Positions 35,514 through 48,800 of a stretch of 64,000 nt of DNA are shown in pieces. Source of the DNA: Plazaster borealis (taxonomy: Eukaryota; Echinodermata; Asteroidea; Forcipulatida; Labidiasteridae); contig CM037459.1 in assembly GCA_021014325.1 (NCBI GenBank), forward strand, positions 1,736,001-1,800,000, read 5' to 3'. The notes beneath the pieces are model-generated. The model made no database searches and had not been told where the DNA came from. It saw only the letters and a list, made by a program, of their open reading frames with translations. The first letter of the stretch is position 1. Each line of letters starts with the position of its first letter. Both the position numbers and the translations under genes were made by a program.

Positions 35514-36454
35514 ATTAATATATATCTTATAACGAAAAAACGGTAAAAATTGTCAGAATTTGTGATTTTTCTTCCGCCGTTATTTTTAGAAATGTAATAC
35601 TCATGTTCAAGGGCTATTCCTCTGGCTGTTCAACTTGTGTGTGGTACCTTATCGCTTACACGTAATTAACTATTTATGCATATTTTCAAGAACCAGAATA
35701 TGACTTTGCATTATGTTGGTTTCCTGGGCGTACCAGCTACCATAAATTAATACATTGTCTGTGCGTTCACGCCTACGCGTGGTATGCGCATGAACCATCT
35801 GTCCTGTTCAAAAAAATAAAATAAAAATACGCACAAAGAAATGACTTGATTTGTTGATTTGATACTGGGGTAGTTTCCCGCACAACAAGCACATAGTACA
35901 TAGGACTTTTACACAACAATGTGCTTGTTGAGGGGCCATTTATTCGCTAGTTCACAGAGCCGGTCTTTATATCACATGTTAATACACCCCCACGTGACCA
36001 GTCTTCGACCAATCAGAGTGCATAAACTCTCCAAGGTGCTTATTAATGTTTGTTATATATAACTCACACACAGATTCTTGACAATTTAACTTTGTTCACA
36101 AGAAACACATAATGGACACGGAAACTCGTCCACTCGACACTCTGATATTCTATAATATAAAAAAAACCTTAAAAACAACATGGACGGCTCCACGCAGACA
36201 CCAACTTTGTCGGCCGTGACACGACCTTGCCTCGTTTGGACAAACGGGCTGGGAATGATTATTTCGGGAACGACGCTCAGAACAATTATCGATATTGGAC
36301 TCCAATTGTGGAGCGTGCGGCAGGAAATACATGGCAAAACAAAGGAAAACACTCGACACTGGTTCCACCAATGAAATGATAAGGATTTCTGTGTGTGGTA
36401 TATAATGATTATTATATATTCTATATCTCCTTTCAAGAGATTTGTTGAACCCTT
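35514..36454. other. downstream flank and probable 3' UTR of alpha-arrestin copy 1
   Basis: 36060-36454 is well conserved with 59930-60340 of copy 2, as expected for a transcribed 3' UTR. On the minus strand an AATAAA occurs at 35939-35944, about 510 nt after the stop, a weak polyadenylation candidate. Confidence 0.4.
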
Positions 36455-36816
36455 TTAATATTTTGTTTCACTTTGGGCTTGGTACTCAGACCCACCAGGA
36501 GGTGGGGGGTACCCAGACCCATCAGGAGGTGGGGGGTACCCAGACTCACCAGGAGGTGGGGGGTACCCAGACCCACCAGGAGGTGGGGGGTACCCAGACC
36601 CATCAGGGGGTGGGTACCCGGGTGAACCTCCTGGGTAGGCAGGGTCACCTTGCTGAGGGGGACACATGGGATCCCATGTAGGTTGATGGGTTGGCAGGCT
36701 GTAGGTTGGGTATTGAGGGGCGTACATGAGTTTACCGAATGTGTAGTCATAGCCGCTCTTGCTTGGGATCTCTTGGAGTCCCTCTATGGCCAGCTCGTAG
36801 CTTGGAGGAGGCGGTT
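36455..36816 (-). CDS. alpha-arrestin copy 1, terminal exon: PPxY box and GYPPPP repeat tail
   Basis: Acceptor TTACTCAG, entry in phase 1, stop TAA at 36455-36457. It encodes PPPPSYELAIEGLQEIPS, a NEDD4-WW-type PPxY site, then a Tyr-rich region and five GYPPP-type units (Tyr 396, 404, 413, 422, 431) from a roughly 27-nt minisatellite. It ends EYQAQSETKY. The repeat is Pro/Gly/Tyr-rich and likely unstructured. Confidence 0.93.
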
Positions 36817-39800
36817 CTGAGTAATAGAAATAAGGAAATACAATAAGAATCAAACACAGCAAGAATTTTTCTGTTGTTTATCACAGGCCTTTGTAAAAGA
36901 ACGCCCAATTAAATCATATAATTTTTCTTTGCATACTTTTGGAAGTCTTTTTTGGGAAGTGGTGTGACATTTAGACTCTATTAGATGAACAATGAGAGAA
37001 GTTTCAAGATACAACAGCCCCCCTTCCCAACCACACACACAGTTGTGTTACATCTGCTCTGTGGGCATTCCTGTTATTTAGGTAAGAAAAGACAGTCTTA
37101 CCATCGTTCCTATTTCCATTTGAAGTTGTTCATAGTAAGCAGATTTTCGCACAGGCCAACCCAAAATCTACTTAATTTAATTCAAATAACCACATAATAT
37201 TAATGAAATGTTTCCCTTCTTTAACTTTTGTAATTACTTTGTGAAAACATTGTGTGGATTTCTGCAATCCGCATATAAGAAGACATGCTCCGTGGATTAC
37301 CGAGGGAGTCGTAGTTTTAACCATAGCATGACTAAAAGCAGTCACTATTTGTTTTTTAACACCCAATACATAAATTGTGCCTAGACCCTAGACGTCTAGG
37401 TACCAAGAAGCTGCTGTTACTATGGGATGGGTATAATACATTGGTTGCTACAGGTATAGTACCTTGGTTGCTACGGGTTTAGAACCTTGTTTGCTGCATG
37501 TATAGCGCGTCGCATTCGCGCGACTTTCAAGTAAAAATAAGACATACCATGTGACGCACCTAAACCAATCAAAAGGCAGAATCTTTGTCAGGGGTGTTAT
37601 AAAATGTAATACTTTCTCTCACACACATACACATGCAAGTGTGTAAACACCTGCAATTGGGGACCCCCATTGTCCCTCTTTTTTTTTTTTACTCTAACTA
37701 TTTAGCAACAGCTCCCATTGGTTTTGTACACAATTTTCAACTGGGGACCCTATTGTCCTGTTTAGTTATAGGTTCCCAGTTTGAATGTGCACACAAACTC
37801 ACACACATGTGTAAACACCGGCAATCGTGGACCCTCCTTTGTTCAACTCTTTGTGTTAGCAACCGTGGACCACAATGATTTCCTTTGTGATAGCAACCGT
37901 GGACCTATTATCCGTTTTGTTATAGGTCCACGGTTTGAATGTGGATACCTACCCACACACACACACACACACAACCTTACGGATCCGGTTGTTGGGTCCT
38001 GCTATTGTTGTTCTAAGTATTGTTTGAAGCTTTGCATGGTGTCTTCTCCTGAAGACGAGCAGAGTATACTGTTCGAAACGTCGAGACCAAACCGGCTCTT
38101 TTCAGAGCCAACACTCACTCTTAAGAGATTTACACATGGTTGTACCCGCAAGTTTACTATTTATTTATAGTTTCTTCTTATTGTTGTTCTATTGTTCCCT
38201 TTTCTAAAGATTCTCTTGTGGGGTCCAGGTCGAACAGAGAATTCCCTTGTGGGGTCCATTGTTCCGTTGAGTAAACGCAAACCCCCTCATATCGAGCTTG
38301 TTAATCAAGGACTTCTCTTTCTTCTCCCATTGCATTTTCTTAGCAGCGTCTCCATTGAAATCATTCACAACATTGAACCAAGGACAGGCTCGTTTGTTCT
38401 CCTTTAGTCAAAGTCTTCTGTGTTATTGGGTAAAAACACTTCCATCTCCAAGACCGAGACCTCAATCTCTGAAACTGAGACCTCCCGATCAAGACAAAGA
38501 CAGAGACAGAAATCTCTGACAAAACTGTACTGTAAACAATAAGATTGTCAAAGCCCACTTTCTTTATTTGTAATGGATTTTTAATGCTGAACCACAGCTT
38601 TTTCCCTGTACGATGGCTTTCGCTCAGCCTTCACTCGAACTGTGGGTGTCACATAGCCACTTTGTGGTATGGGCAGAAAGTGAGAACAGCACTGCACCAC
38701 CCTCCAAGAAAAAAAACACACCCCAAAACACCACAGGGCCAGCTTGGAAATTACACTCTCAATGACATGTTATTCTTTTTGGTTCTTTTTTCGACTTTGA
38801 TATCTTTTTGGATGATTATGAAAATAAGGTCTTGAAAGGCCTCGACACGAGACCCTGAGAACTTTGCTCCGAGACTGAGACCGAGTCTTCAAAATCGAGA
38901 CCTGGAAAGAGCCGAGACCTCAACAAATTGGGTTTCGAGACAAGACCTACAAAACTGAGTAACACACAAGGAAAGTGACGCCCTAAATGGTTCAACCAAG
39001 ACTTATTGTGTGGATAGAGATAACCGACCAAGAAAGATTTTTCAAGTTGGCATCCACGGACACAAGAGGACACATTCTCAAGTTATTCAAACCAATGCTA
39101 TGAAAAGCACTAAGATGTAGACAGGATTTCTTTTCACATAAAGTAGTTAATGCATGGAACAGTCTCCCACCTTGTGAAATAAATACCAAGAAATACGTTA
39201 GTTCCTTGAAGTCGAAGCTAGACGGGCATTGGAAAGATTATATTATTATACATTTTTGGTCATTAAACCAAGGATTCCTCATAAGTGAACCTAATCACTG
39301 TAGCTTGCAAGCCTGAGGAAACCTGTTAACAAGATTGCTTGCTATGTGAACCAGAAACACTGGGGTTAACCCCCTACTCTTCCACGATAAGTGTTCTGGA
39401 TTCTTTAACGTGCACTACCAATCCTAGTACATGGGACCTGCGGCTTAATGTCCCATACGAAGGACAAAGCAATTATGGTAAAGTATCTTGCTCAAGGATA
39501 TAAGTGTCATGACCAGGACTCGAACACTGATCAGAAACACCAGAGCTCGAGTCCGGTGCTCTTAACCGCTCGGCTGAGACATGCCACAGTATGGGGTTTC
39601 AAAAGGCCGAGGCCTAAACTACTGTAAGTGTAAGTGATTGCGTGGAGTAAATTGGATCAACAGAAAAGTGTTGCCTTACCATCGGCTGAAGGTTGTTGCA
39701 TGACAACACCAGTAGCTTGTGGATACAAAGGTTGATACAAGGGGACAGTTCCTATGATGACTGGCAGGTTCACTGTAGCATCAAATGGAGTGTCTGCTAC

Positions 39801-42800
39801 ATCACCCTCAAACTAAACGCACAAATTAAAACAATTTTAGGTTTTATTTTTAATATTTTTTATGACAGTTCGCCGAACATCACAGGGCCGGACGGCCACT
39901 TCAAGGTGAGGGCTACACTCAACTGATTTGAGCTGTTGACCCAAATCAACTGTCACCAGGGGCACGTTGTCACCTACTCCTGGGGCTGAAACAGGGTTAC
40001 CCCTTCACAGTCCGTAAGGATGTAAGCATGGGTATCATCCACTAGGAGCCTGGCTGGTAGAGCAGAATGCACTACCTTCCCAACTTTTTACGAAGCAATT
40101 GTGGTTAAGTGCCTTGCTCAAGGGCACAAGTGTCACGACTGGGATCGAACCCACACGCTGCTGCTGATAACACCAGAGCTTGGTTCAGGTAAACTATACC
40201 GCTCGGCCACGACACGCCACAAATTATAAATTAATAAGGGAATAAAAGAGTAGGCGACCAGATCTTATACGGCCTTATAAAACCGGCAGGGTCGTCGCGA
40301 GGTCCTATGTCGCATGGCCACGACCCTGCAAGGTTTTAAATGGCCGCTTAAGACTGAGTCACCACTCTTTTATTCCCATTCACAAATATCTTTCCATAAC
40401 AAACCTTTTTTAAAAACTTCAAAATTTGAGAACAAATCTGACACTTAAGGCTCAGCTCGCCTCGGCTCTGAGTTGACTTTCTATCCATGTTGAGCACTAA
40501 GTAGCTCTTGCGCAAGTTTCAAAACTGCATGCTTAAGTTTCAAAGTATCACACCCCAATTCTAGACCTTAGAAATGGCAAGTCATGGCCGTGAGGTCAAG
40601 CAGACATGACTCAAGCTCTGATGTTTCAAGTTAACCATTATTGTTTCGTCCTTCGCCACAGTTCCTTTCAATCTGTTACATGGTGCTATGTAAAGAAATG
40701 GGTATTATAATTAAAACTTAACTCTGCATAACCATATAGAAAAAACATAATGAGCGCTTTGATATGCCCTCGGATGTGACAAAATAATATCGTCGCGCCA
40801 TTGCAACATGGTCGTATGTCACATATTTTGTGAAATTGAGTTTAAATATACAAAAGGTGCTTTATTTTTGCCTGAATAAACTGAAATAGTCGGTATTTTG
40901 TCCAAAAGTAATTAAAAAGATACAGGTCATTAACAAAAAATGACGTCATAAAATGTTAAACTATAAAAGTTAGCTTCATGGCCCTTTTTGCAACGTTAGA
41001 TAAGATTCAGTAGTTCGTTTTTGTGTGTGTTTTGTTTTGGTTTACCTTTTGAAAGTCGGATAAGCCGCGTCTTGTACGCAGGAAATTACGGTATTATACA
41101 CCTGTTTAAGATGTGTACGTTCTTTATATATTTCTTATATCTGTGTTCGTAATAAACAGGGTTTGCATGTAATTCACATACAAGTACAGAGTTCTCCAAC
41201 CTATAGAAAAAACGTGGCGCACCGCCACACTTTCTGCGGCGCGCGCCACGCTCTTATAATCGCCGCCAAGCTTTTGAAAAAAAAAAAAAAAAAAAAAAAT
41301 CTTTTTTTTTTTTTTTTGAGCACACTAGTAACACGGAATTACAAGGTAAGAAAAAGAAATGCGGTCGGGCTACCGGACACATACGTTTCCTCTAGTGGGT
41401 GCCTAAGATAAATTGGTACCAATAAATTAAATTAAATTGGTTTTTATTTCAAGTAAGTGTTTAGAAAACCAGTATTTTACTTTGTGTTCTTAAAAACTGT
41501 AAAAATATTTCCTCAAAAAAGTCTGAGGAAAGTGGCCAGGATTCACCTTAGAATGCACCACAGAGCATCTAGGATCAAAATTTTTCTCGGGGCCCTTGAG
41601 AGGGCCCCGGACCCCACGCCCTAGGGGCTTCGCGCTTCGCGCTCGCATTGTACGTACCCCCTTGCAGTTTTCACCAAACCAAGCACCAACCTTTAATTTT
41701 CAAAGTTGGAGAACACTGAAATATCTCTATGTAGAATAGTGTGAAAGAAAAAAAAACAACTTTTTCTTCGTACACTTTTAGGGGGGAGGGAGGGCTATTG
41801 AAAAAGTGTACGGTTTGTACGCTTGTGAAAATGTTGAACGACCCCTTACGGGTAAATACCTGTGTTTGTGGGACAAAATTCTTTTTCTAATAAATAGAAG
41901 TTTCCTTGACAGACACACTTAATATTGAAGCTTTCTGGCAATTTACACATTGGTTCTCCAATAATTAGTTGTAGTACACATTTGGGAGTGCACGTTTTGT
42001 ACATGCTTCAATTAGGGCTTGGCTGAGCCCATTTTCCCCACAGTCTACCAGTGAATGTTTAACCCTTTCATACACCATTTAAATTGACCAGATGGACACA
42101 TTAATTGTCTACTCTTTTTTTTGCAAATGGCGACCCCCCAAAAAACAGGTCACAATAGCGCCCTCAAGAGTCCTCTTTCCCATTCTGAAAACTGTGTGGC
42201 CGTGCGACCTTTATTTTTTGTTTTACAACTATTTTTCTGAAAGGATTTATACCGGTCGCTAGCGACCGGTCGGCGCGTGAAAGAGTTAAATTGCCTCCAA
42301 ACCTTAAAGAAGTGATTTATGCAAAGCAAACACAAATTCAAGTTACGACCTTGTTGCACTGATGAAACGATATAAGAACTGCATATTATTAGCATATTAT
42401 GTACTGACTAAAATACCAACAGGAATGTCTCACCTCTACAAAATACTCAATCTTGATGATATTGCAACCCTGTGGTCCTGTAGGTGGGATGGCTGGTACC
42501 ACTAGAGGGCTCCAGTCCATCCTTGCTGTTGCTTCTGGCCCGCATCCAGGCCTCTTTATTTTGACAATAGTATTATTTCTTTTTCGGGTGTGTCCTCCAG
42601 ATGAGAAGAAAACCACCCTCTGAGGAGACAAAGTGAAAAATGACTTGATAATCCATGTCTCTGTTGTATGTTAAAGGTATCGTACATGTTTGGTAATAAC
42701 TCAAAACAAATATCAGCATCAAAAACTTACTTGGTAACAAGCAACGGAGAGCTGTTGATAGTATAAAACATTGTAGGAAACGACTCCCTCTGAAGTAACA

Positions 42801-45800
42801 TAGTTTTTGAGAAAGAGGTAATTTCTCACTAAAATAATAAAAACTTCTTGCCAGAAGTTTTTTTCCTATCTGAAAGCACACAAATTTGTACAAGGGTGTT
42901 TTTTCTATCATCATTTTCTTACAACTTCGCTGACCAATTGAGCCCAAATTTTCACAGGCTTGTTATTTTATGCATATGTTGGGATACACCAAGTGAGACA
43001 CTGGTCTTTGACAATTTCCAAACGTGTTCAGTGCCTTTAAGCGTAATCATTTGTGCGTAAAGCATGTGGCAATGTGCAAAAGAGTGAAATGCACAACAGG
43101 CAAAGAGCACACTTTCATGTACCCATACTATGTGAAACATTATACAAATATAACGTTCTTTATTTCAGGTGGACAGGCGGTATTAGCTCTCCCAAGGAAG
43201 TTGACAAACTAGTTCCTGAGGCAAACTAGAGGGTACTACTTTGTCAACTTCTAAATACGAAGTGGAGCTAACATTGACTATCTACCTGAAATAAAGCAGG
43301 TTATATTTGTTTCATTATACCTCGCTCGGGCAACACACCATTTATATGTGCCATCATCTTTTCATGTGTATGTAGCAAGCAATGTTCTTGCGTTTGTAAG
43401 TATACTACACAAGATGCAAGCAATAGTTTAACTATTGCTCCATAAAGCGCGTGCGAATTAGACTGTTACACATGCAACAGTGTACTACGCATGCGTATTT
43501 ACCCTGTGCGTGAGTGTTTCCGATGCAACAGTGTACTACGCATGCATATTTAACCTGTGCGTGAGTGTTTCCCATGCAACAGTGTACTACGCATGCGCAT
43601 TTACCCTGTGCATGAATATTAGCGCAGAAATCTAGCCAAAGCCGTAGCTTAAACCACCAATTTGGACAAGACCTTAACCCTTTCCCAAACAAATGCAACT
43701 TTAGTCAACTGCACTGATACCCCCTCTTCCTTACCATTAGCGACATAAGTCAACCAAGCTTACACACTAAAAAAGCACTAAAGCCTGAGCAAAATGGCCA
43801 TTTGTAATAAAGCTGTAGTTTTGTCCATGTTCACCCTCCATACCCACTTGAGTGGTCAAACAGCTGTTGTTTATGTCCAAACATTCAACAACGAAAGGGT
43901 TAAAGACAGCTTACCTGAATAAGTTTAACATTGAGATCTACAATATTTCTGCTGCTATTGTTTTCTACAACGCCAGAAACAAAGATGGTCTCTCCAGGTA
44001 CGTATGCACCCTTATCAGTAGATGCTTTGGTTAATATCGGACCAGAGGCACAGCACATACAGCAGACTGTCTTTGAATCCTCCCCATGTTGTGGGTACTA
44101 CAAATAAAACAAATTATCATCAGATTTACTTTTAACCTCCAGTTACATGTATAGTCGACTCCCGTTATTACGAGCTCGCATATTACGAGGTTCCTGTTAA
44201 TACAAGATTTTATGCCGGTCCCGAACTGCCCTGTGCGTGTTTCAACGCATTTAAATATGGATTATACGAGCACGGTAGTAACGAGAACACAGTTACAACG
44301 AGGTAATTTTGTCGGCCCGTTACGAGCAAAACATTGTTTTCAACCCTTTTGTAACAAGAATAATTTTTTAAAAACCAACAAAGAAATACCTTTAACAGCC
44401 TGAAAATCATTGTTTATGGCTTACAAGTACGACAATCAAAAGAGGTGCTAACTGAACGCTATCGCTAGCAATACATATTGAGTTGAGCGTCTCATTTCCT
44501 AAACGCGACTGAGCAACAGAGGGCGCCAATACTTTGCGCGATAGCCAATCAGATCACGTGATATGATCTGTGTGCCGCGATTTCCTTGAGTACAACCTGA
44601 ATTAATGACAAACTTCACAGGCATTTGAATAATTATTGTAATTTATCATGGAATATGAATGAGGAATATATAAATATTAATGATTCAAGTGAACAAGTTG
44701 CCCACAAGCAGTTGTTTGGCCATAGAATGCAATTCAAAAACGTGTTGTTTACGGGCTTTTTCAATGCCATTGATTAAGCGTGGGGATCGCAAAAACGCAT
44801 ATCGTTTACTAAATCGATAAAAGTACGTACATGAATTTGTCGTGAATTGACGTGGTTTTTTGGAGAGATAAACTTGAATAGATGTAGAATCATATACTAA
44901 GTGAACAAATTGTTCAGACTATTCCCACTCATCACTCTTTATCTCGCAATGTCGGGATGATGATTGTGCCCATTCAATTGTGCATGCCTCTCCTACTCCT
45001 GCCGATAGGTGGTGCTCTAATGAGACATTTCAACTCAATATGCTAATCCGAAACTGGAGTCACGATTCAGCGAGCAGGTTGTTAATTCAAAACTCCGGAC
45101 AATGGTGGGATTAGGAGGCTTGCACGGTTTAAACAACGGAACAGATTCCATACTAAGTCAGCATTCATCAATTCATGTGAAATCTTCAGAAAAGACTGAC
45201 CTATTGAGTTTTACAAGTGCTTGATGTGCATTTTCAGCAGAAAAAAACCCCAACGCAACTAGTGAAAAGCTAAAATATTTGCGCGATCAATATTTAATGC
45301 AACTGCAAGATATCCCTGGTATCCCGCGTTAGCAATGAACCATCTAGCATTACACTGGTGGTTACCAATGAAAATCAAGATTCTATTTATTGACTGCTGC
45401 GACCGAAGTTTTGCATCAAAACTTCGCTAAACAAGAACGGCAAGTTAAAATCTCAGACATTTTTTCAATCATGTAAAATGTAAATTGATTTTTATAAATT
45501 GACTTTCAAACTAAACTAACTCAATTAAAACAGTTTTATTAGACCAATTTTGTGCTTGTTTGTGCGGTACATGCACACACTATGCACACAGTTATCCACT
45601 GCATTGCAGCAGCCTTATCTGTGTGTAGACATGCGGCCATTATGTCATGCACTTTGAGCATAGTATATTGATTTTACCGCGATCGGATATTACGATTTTC
45701 GGGTAATACGAGGAAAACGGGCTAGTCCGGCGGACCTCATATTAACGAGAGTCGACTGTATACCCCATCAGGGGGTTTGAACATAAACCTCTCAGGACTC

Positions 45801-48800
45801 CTCATGGGGGTATAACTGGAGGTTGGATATGAACCTCAAAGGACTCCTCATGGGGTATAACTGGAGGTTCGATATGAACCTCAAAGGACTCCTTATGGGG
45901 TATAACTGGAGGTTGGATATAAACCTCCTAGGACTCCTCATAGTGTATAACTGGAGGTTCGATATGAACCTCAAAGGACTCCTCATGGGGTATAACTGGA
46001 GGTTCGATATGAACCTCAAAGGACTCCTCATGGGGTATAACTGGAGGTTCGATATGAACCTCAAAGGACTCCTCATGGGGTATAACTGGAGGTTCGATAT
46101 AAACCTCATAGGACTCCTCATGGGGTATAACTGGAGGTTGGATATAAACCTCAAAGGACTCCTTATGGGGTATAACTGGAGGTTTGGATATAAACCTCAT
46201 AGGACTCCTCATGGGGTATAACTGGAGGTTTGGATATAAACCTCTCAGGACTCCTCATGGGATATAACTGGAGGTTGGATATAAACCTCATAGGACTCCT
46301 CATGGGATATAACTGGAGGTTTGGATATAAACCTCATAGGACTCCTCATGGGGTATAACTGGAGGTTGGATATAAACCTCATAGGACTCCTCATGGGGTA
46401 TAACTGGAGGTTGGATATAAACCTCTCAGGACTCCTCATGGGATATAACTGGAGGTTGGATATAAACCTCAAAGGACTCCTTATGGGGTATAACTGGAGG
46501 TTTGGATATAAACCTCATAGGACTCCTCATGGGGTATAACTGGAGGTTTGGATATAAACCTCTCAGGACTCCTCATGGGATATAACTGGAGGTTGGATAT
46601 AAACCTCAAAGGACTCCTTATGGGGTATAACTGGAGGTTTGGATATAAACCTCATAGGACTCCTCATGGGGTATAACTGGAGGTTTGGATATAAACCTCA
46701 TAGGACTCCTCATGGGGTATAACTGGAGGTTTGGATATAAACCTCATAGGACTCCTCATGGGATATAACTGGACGTTTGGATATAAACCTCATAGGACTC
46801 CTCATGGGATATAACTGGAGGTTTGGATATAAACCTCATAGGACTCCTCATGGGGGTATGTCCAGGACTGGGCATACTAAATGGACTCGAAAAAAGAAAA
46901 AAAAGTTTCATTAATACATTGCAGATATCCATTGTTTTTGTCATAAGTGGAAATAGTATCTTGAGAGGTTTGTAGTGACACCACTGAAAGAATCTCTGAA
47001 GAGTTGTGATGGGTTTTCCTGTCAAGACAATTTAAACCATAGAGCATGAATTCTGGCCATGTCTTCAAAAGTCTCCAATAACAAATAATTTAACTAACCC
47101 TCGCAATCTGAATCAGGTTGAGATCAATGGGCTGCCCTATCACGGTAAACAGCCTCTCCGTTGTGTGATTAAACTTCCAAGGACGGTCAATTTTACACAG
47201 GAGCTTGTAACGTATCCAGCCAGTGCTGCCGCCCTCAAACGGGAAGGGTAGCGGGATGTTAGGGATCTGGAAGGTAAATGGAAAATGATGCTCTCCAACT
47301 TCCATGCACAGCTTTGATGCTCCTACGTCATTCTTATCTGCCAAGTGTGACAACAAAGTTCATTAATTGAGATAAGCATGACCAGTTATTTGGTAATTTG
47401 TGAACGCTGGAGGACATGAACATGCACAACTTTTACAAACCAGAAAACGGATGCCTAATAAAACCCGTTTTAAAGTTGTACTTTGGATGCCGCCGAGAGA
47501 CATGACAAAGTATCCTTTTTTGGTATGACGAAAACAAAAAGGTGGTGTCTTAACACACCATAACCTTTCATTGTGTAGCATGAACAGGCATGCACCCACC
47601 GTGCAACGCTTCGTTTCCCCTGTACAAAGTGGGACAAAGGGTACTGGAATTCATGTTCGAAATCTCCCTTTTTCTGGGGATTATTGTGTAATCCCTAATT
47701 CTGGACCTTCGTCCTTTTGCTGTACAAACAAGGATTGCAAGAGATCGATAGGATTCCACCATTGTTTACCATTGTAATCGGCATATATGAATTTTATGGC
47801 CATTAATCGGCCGTGGCTTATGGCCAAAGGGTTAGGCCGATTCACAGTGAAGGCAATCCACTTTTTCTTGAAAGAGAAAAAGAAATCCCGGTGCTTTTTA
47901 TGAGCACGTTTGTTGATTTTACTTGCTTTAGTCATGGTCTAATTGTGACAACGGTATTCTCAAGAAAACAACAACAATTATTCTGAAAGTTCCAAAAAGT
48001 AATCCTGTGGGTGAGATCCCAGCATGAAGTAGTTAAATAGGTTAAAACACAATTAGTCTATATCCTTCAACGCTAAAATGGTGTAAAATGCCAATGTGTT
48101 TGATCGGCCGTTACATCACAGCTTTCCAGCGGTCTGATTGTGCTTCAAAAATACAACCGTAAAAAACAACTGAGCCATTAAAATTATGAATGTCTACGAG
48201 AAAACGTCTATGGATGTCCAAACTGAGTTTCATTGACAAAACCAATTATTAATGGCAGGAAAAAAAAGCTGCTTTTTGACTGAAAATAACATCGCACAGG
48301 TAAAGGGAATTTTTATGTGTGCAATTTTTGTTGCTATGAAATCCAAATAACTACAAATGATGATGTATCAAACAACATAAATGTTCTTACCTTTTCCAAA
48401 GCACATTACTTTTTCTTTGAAGTATGTTTCACGAGCTGAATAGTGTCTTCTATGATCTCCACTCCCCTCGGACCAACTTGTGCGTGCTTTGCCTTGAATC
48501 TTGATTTTAATACCTAAAGACAGTAAGGTTGAATAGAAATAAGCGAATGTGGAGTTAGTTGGCGTGTCGTGGCCGAGCAGATATGAGCACCGGACTCAAG
48601 CTCTGGTGTTTCTGTTCAGTAGAGTGTGGGTTCGAGTGCCTGCTGTGACACTTGCGTCTTTAAGCAAGACACTTAACCATTATTGCTGCGTCCTTCGGAA
48701 GGGACGTAAAGTCGTTGGTTCGTGTGTTGTGTAATGAACGTAAAAGAACCTAGTGCACTTATCGAAAAAAGAAGGGGTTCGTCCCGGTGTTCCTGGTTTG

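Noticed and set aside
36442..36750. Plus-strand and second minus-strand frames with TQTHQEVGG or LLVGLGTPHL repeats
   Set aside because: Shadows of the coding minisatellite in alpha-arrestin exon 7.
45792..47025. Several long frames on both strands with 15-residue repeats (for example MRFISNLQLYPMRSP)
   Set aside because: They arise because a 45-bp satellite unit is a multiple of three and stop-free; 46-bp units break the frames, and both strands are open equally.
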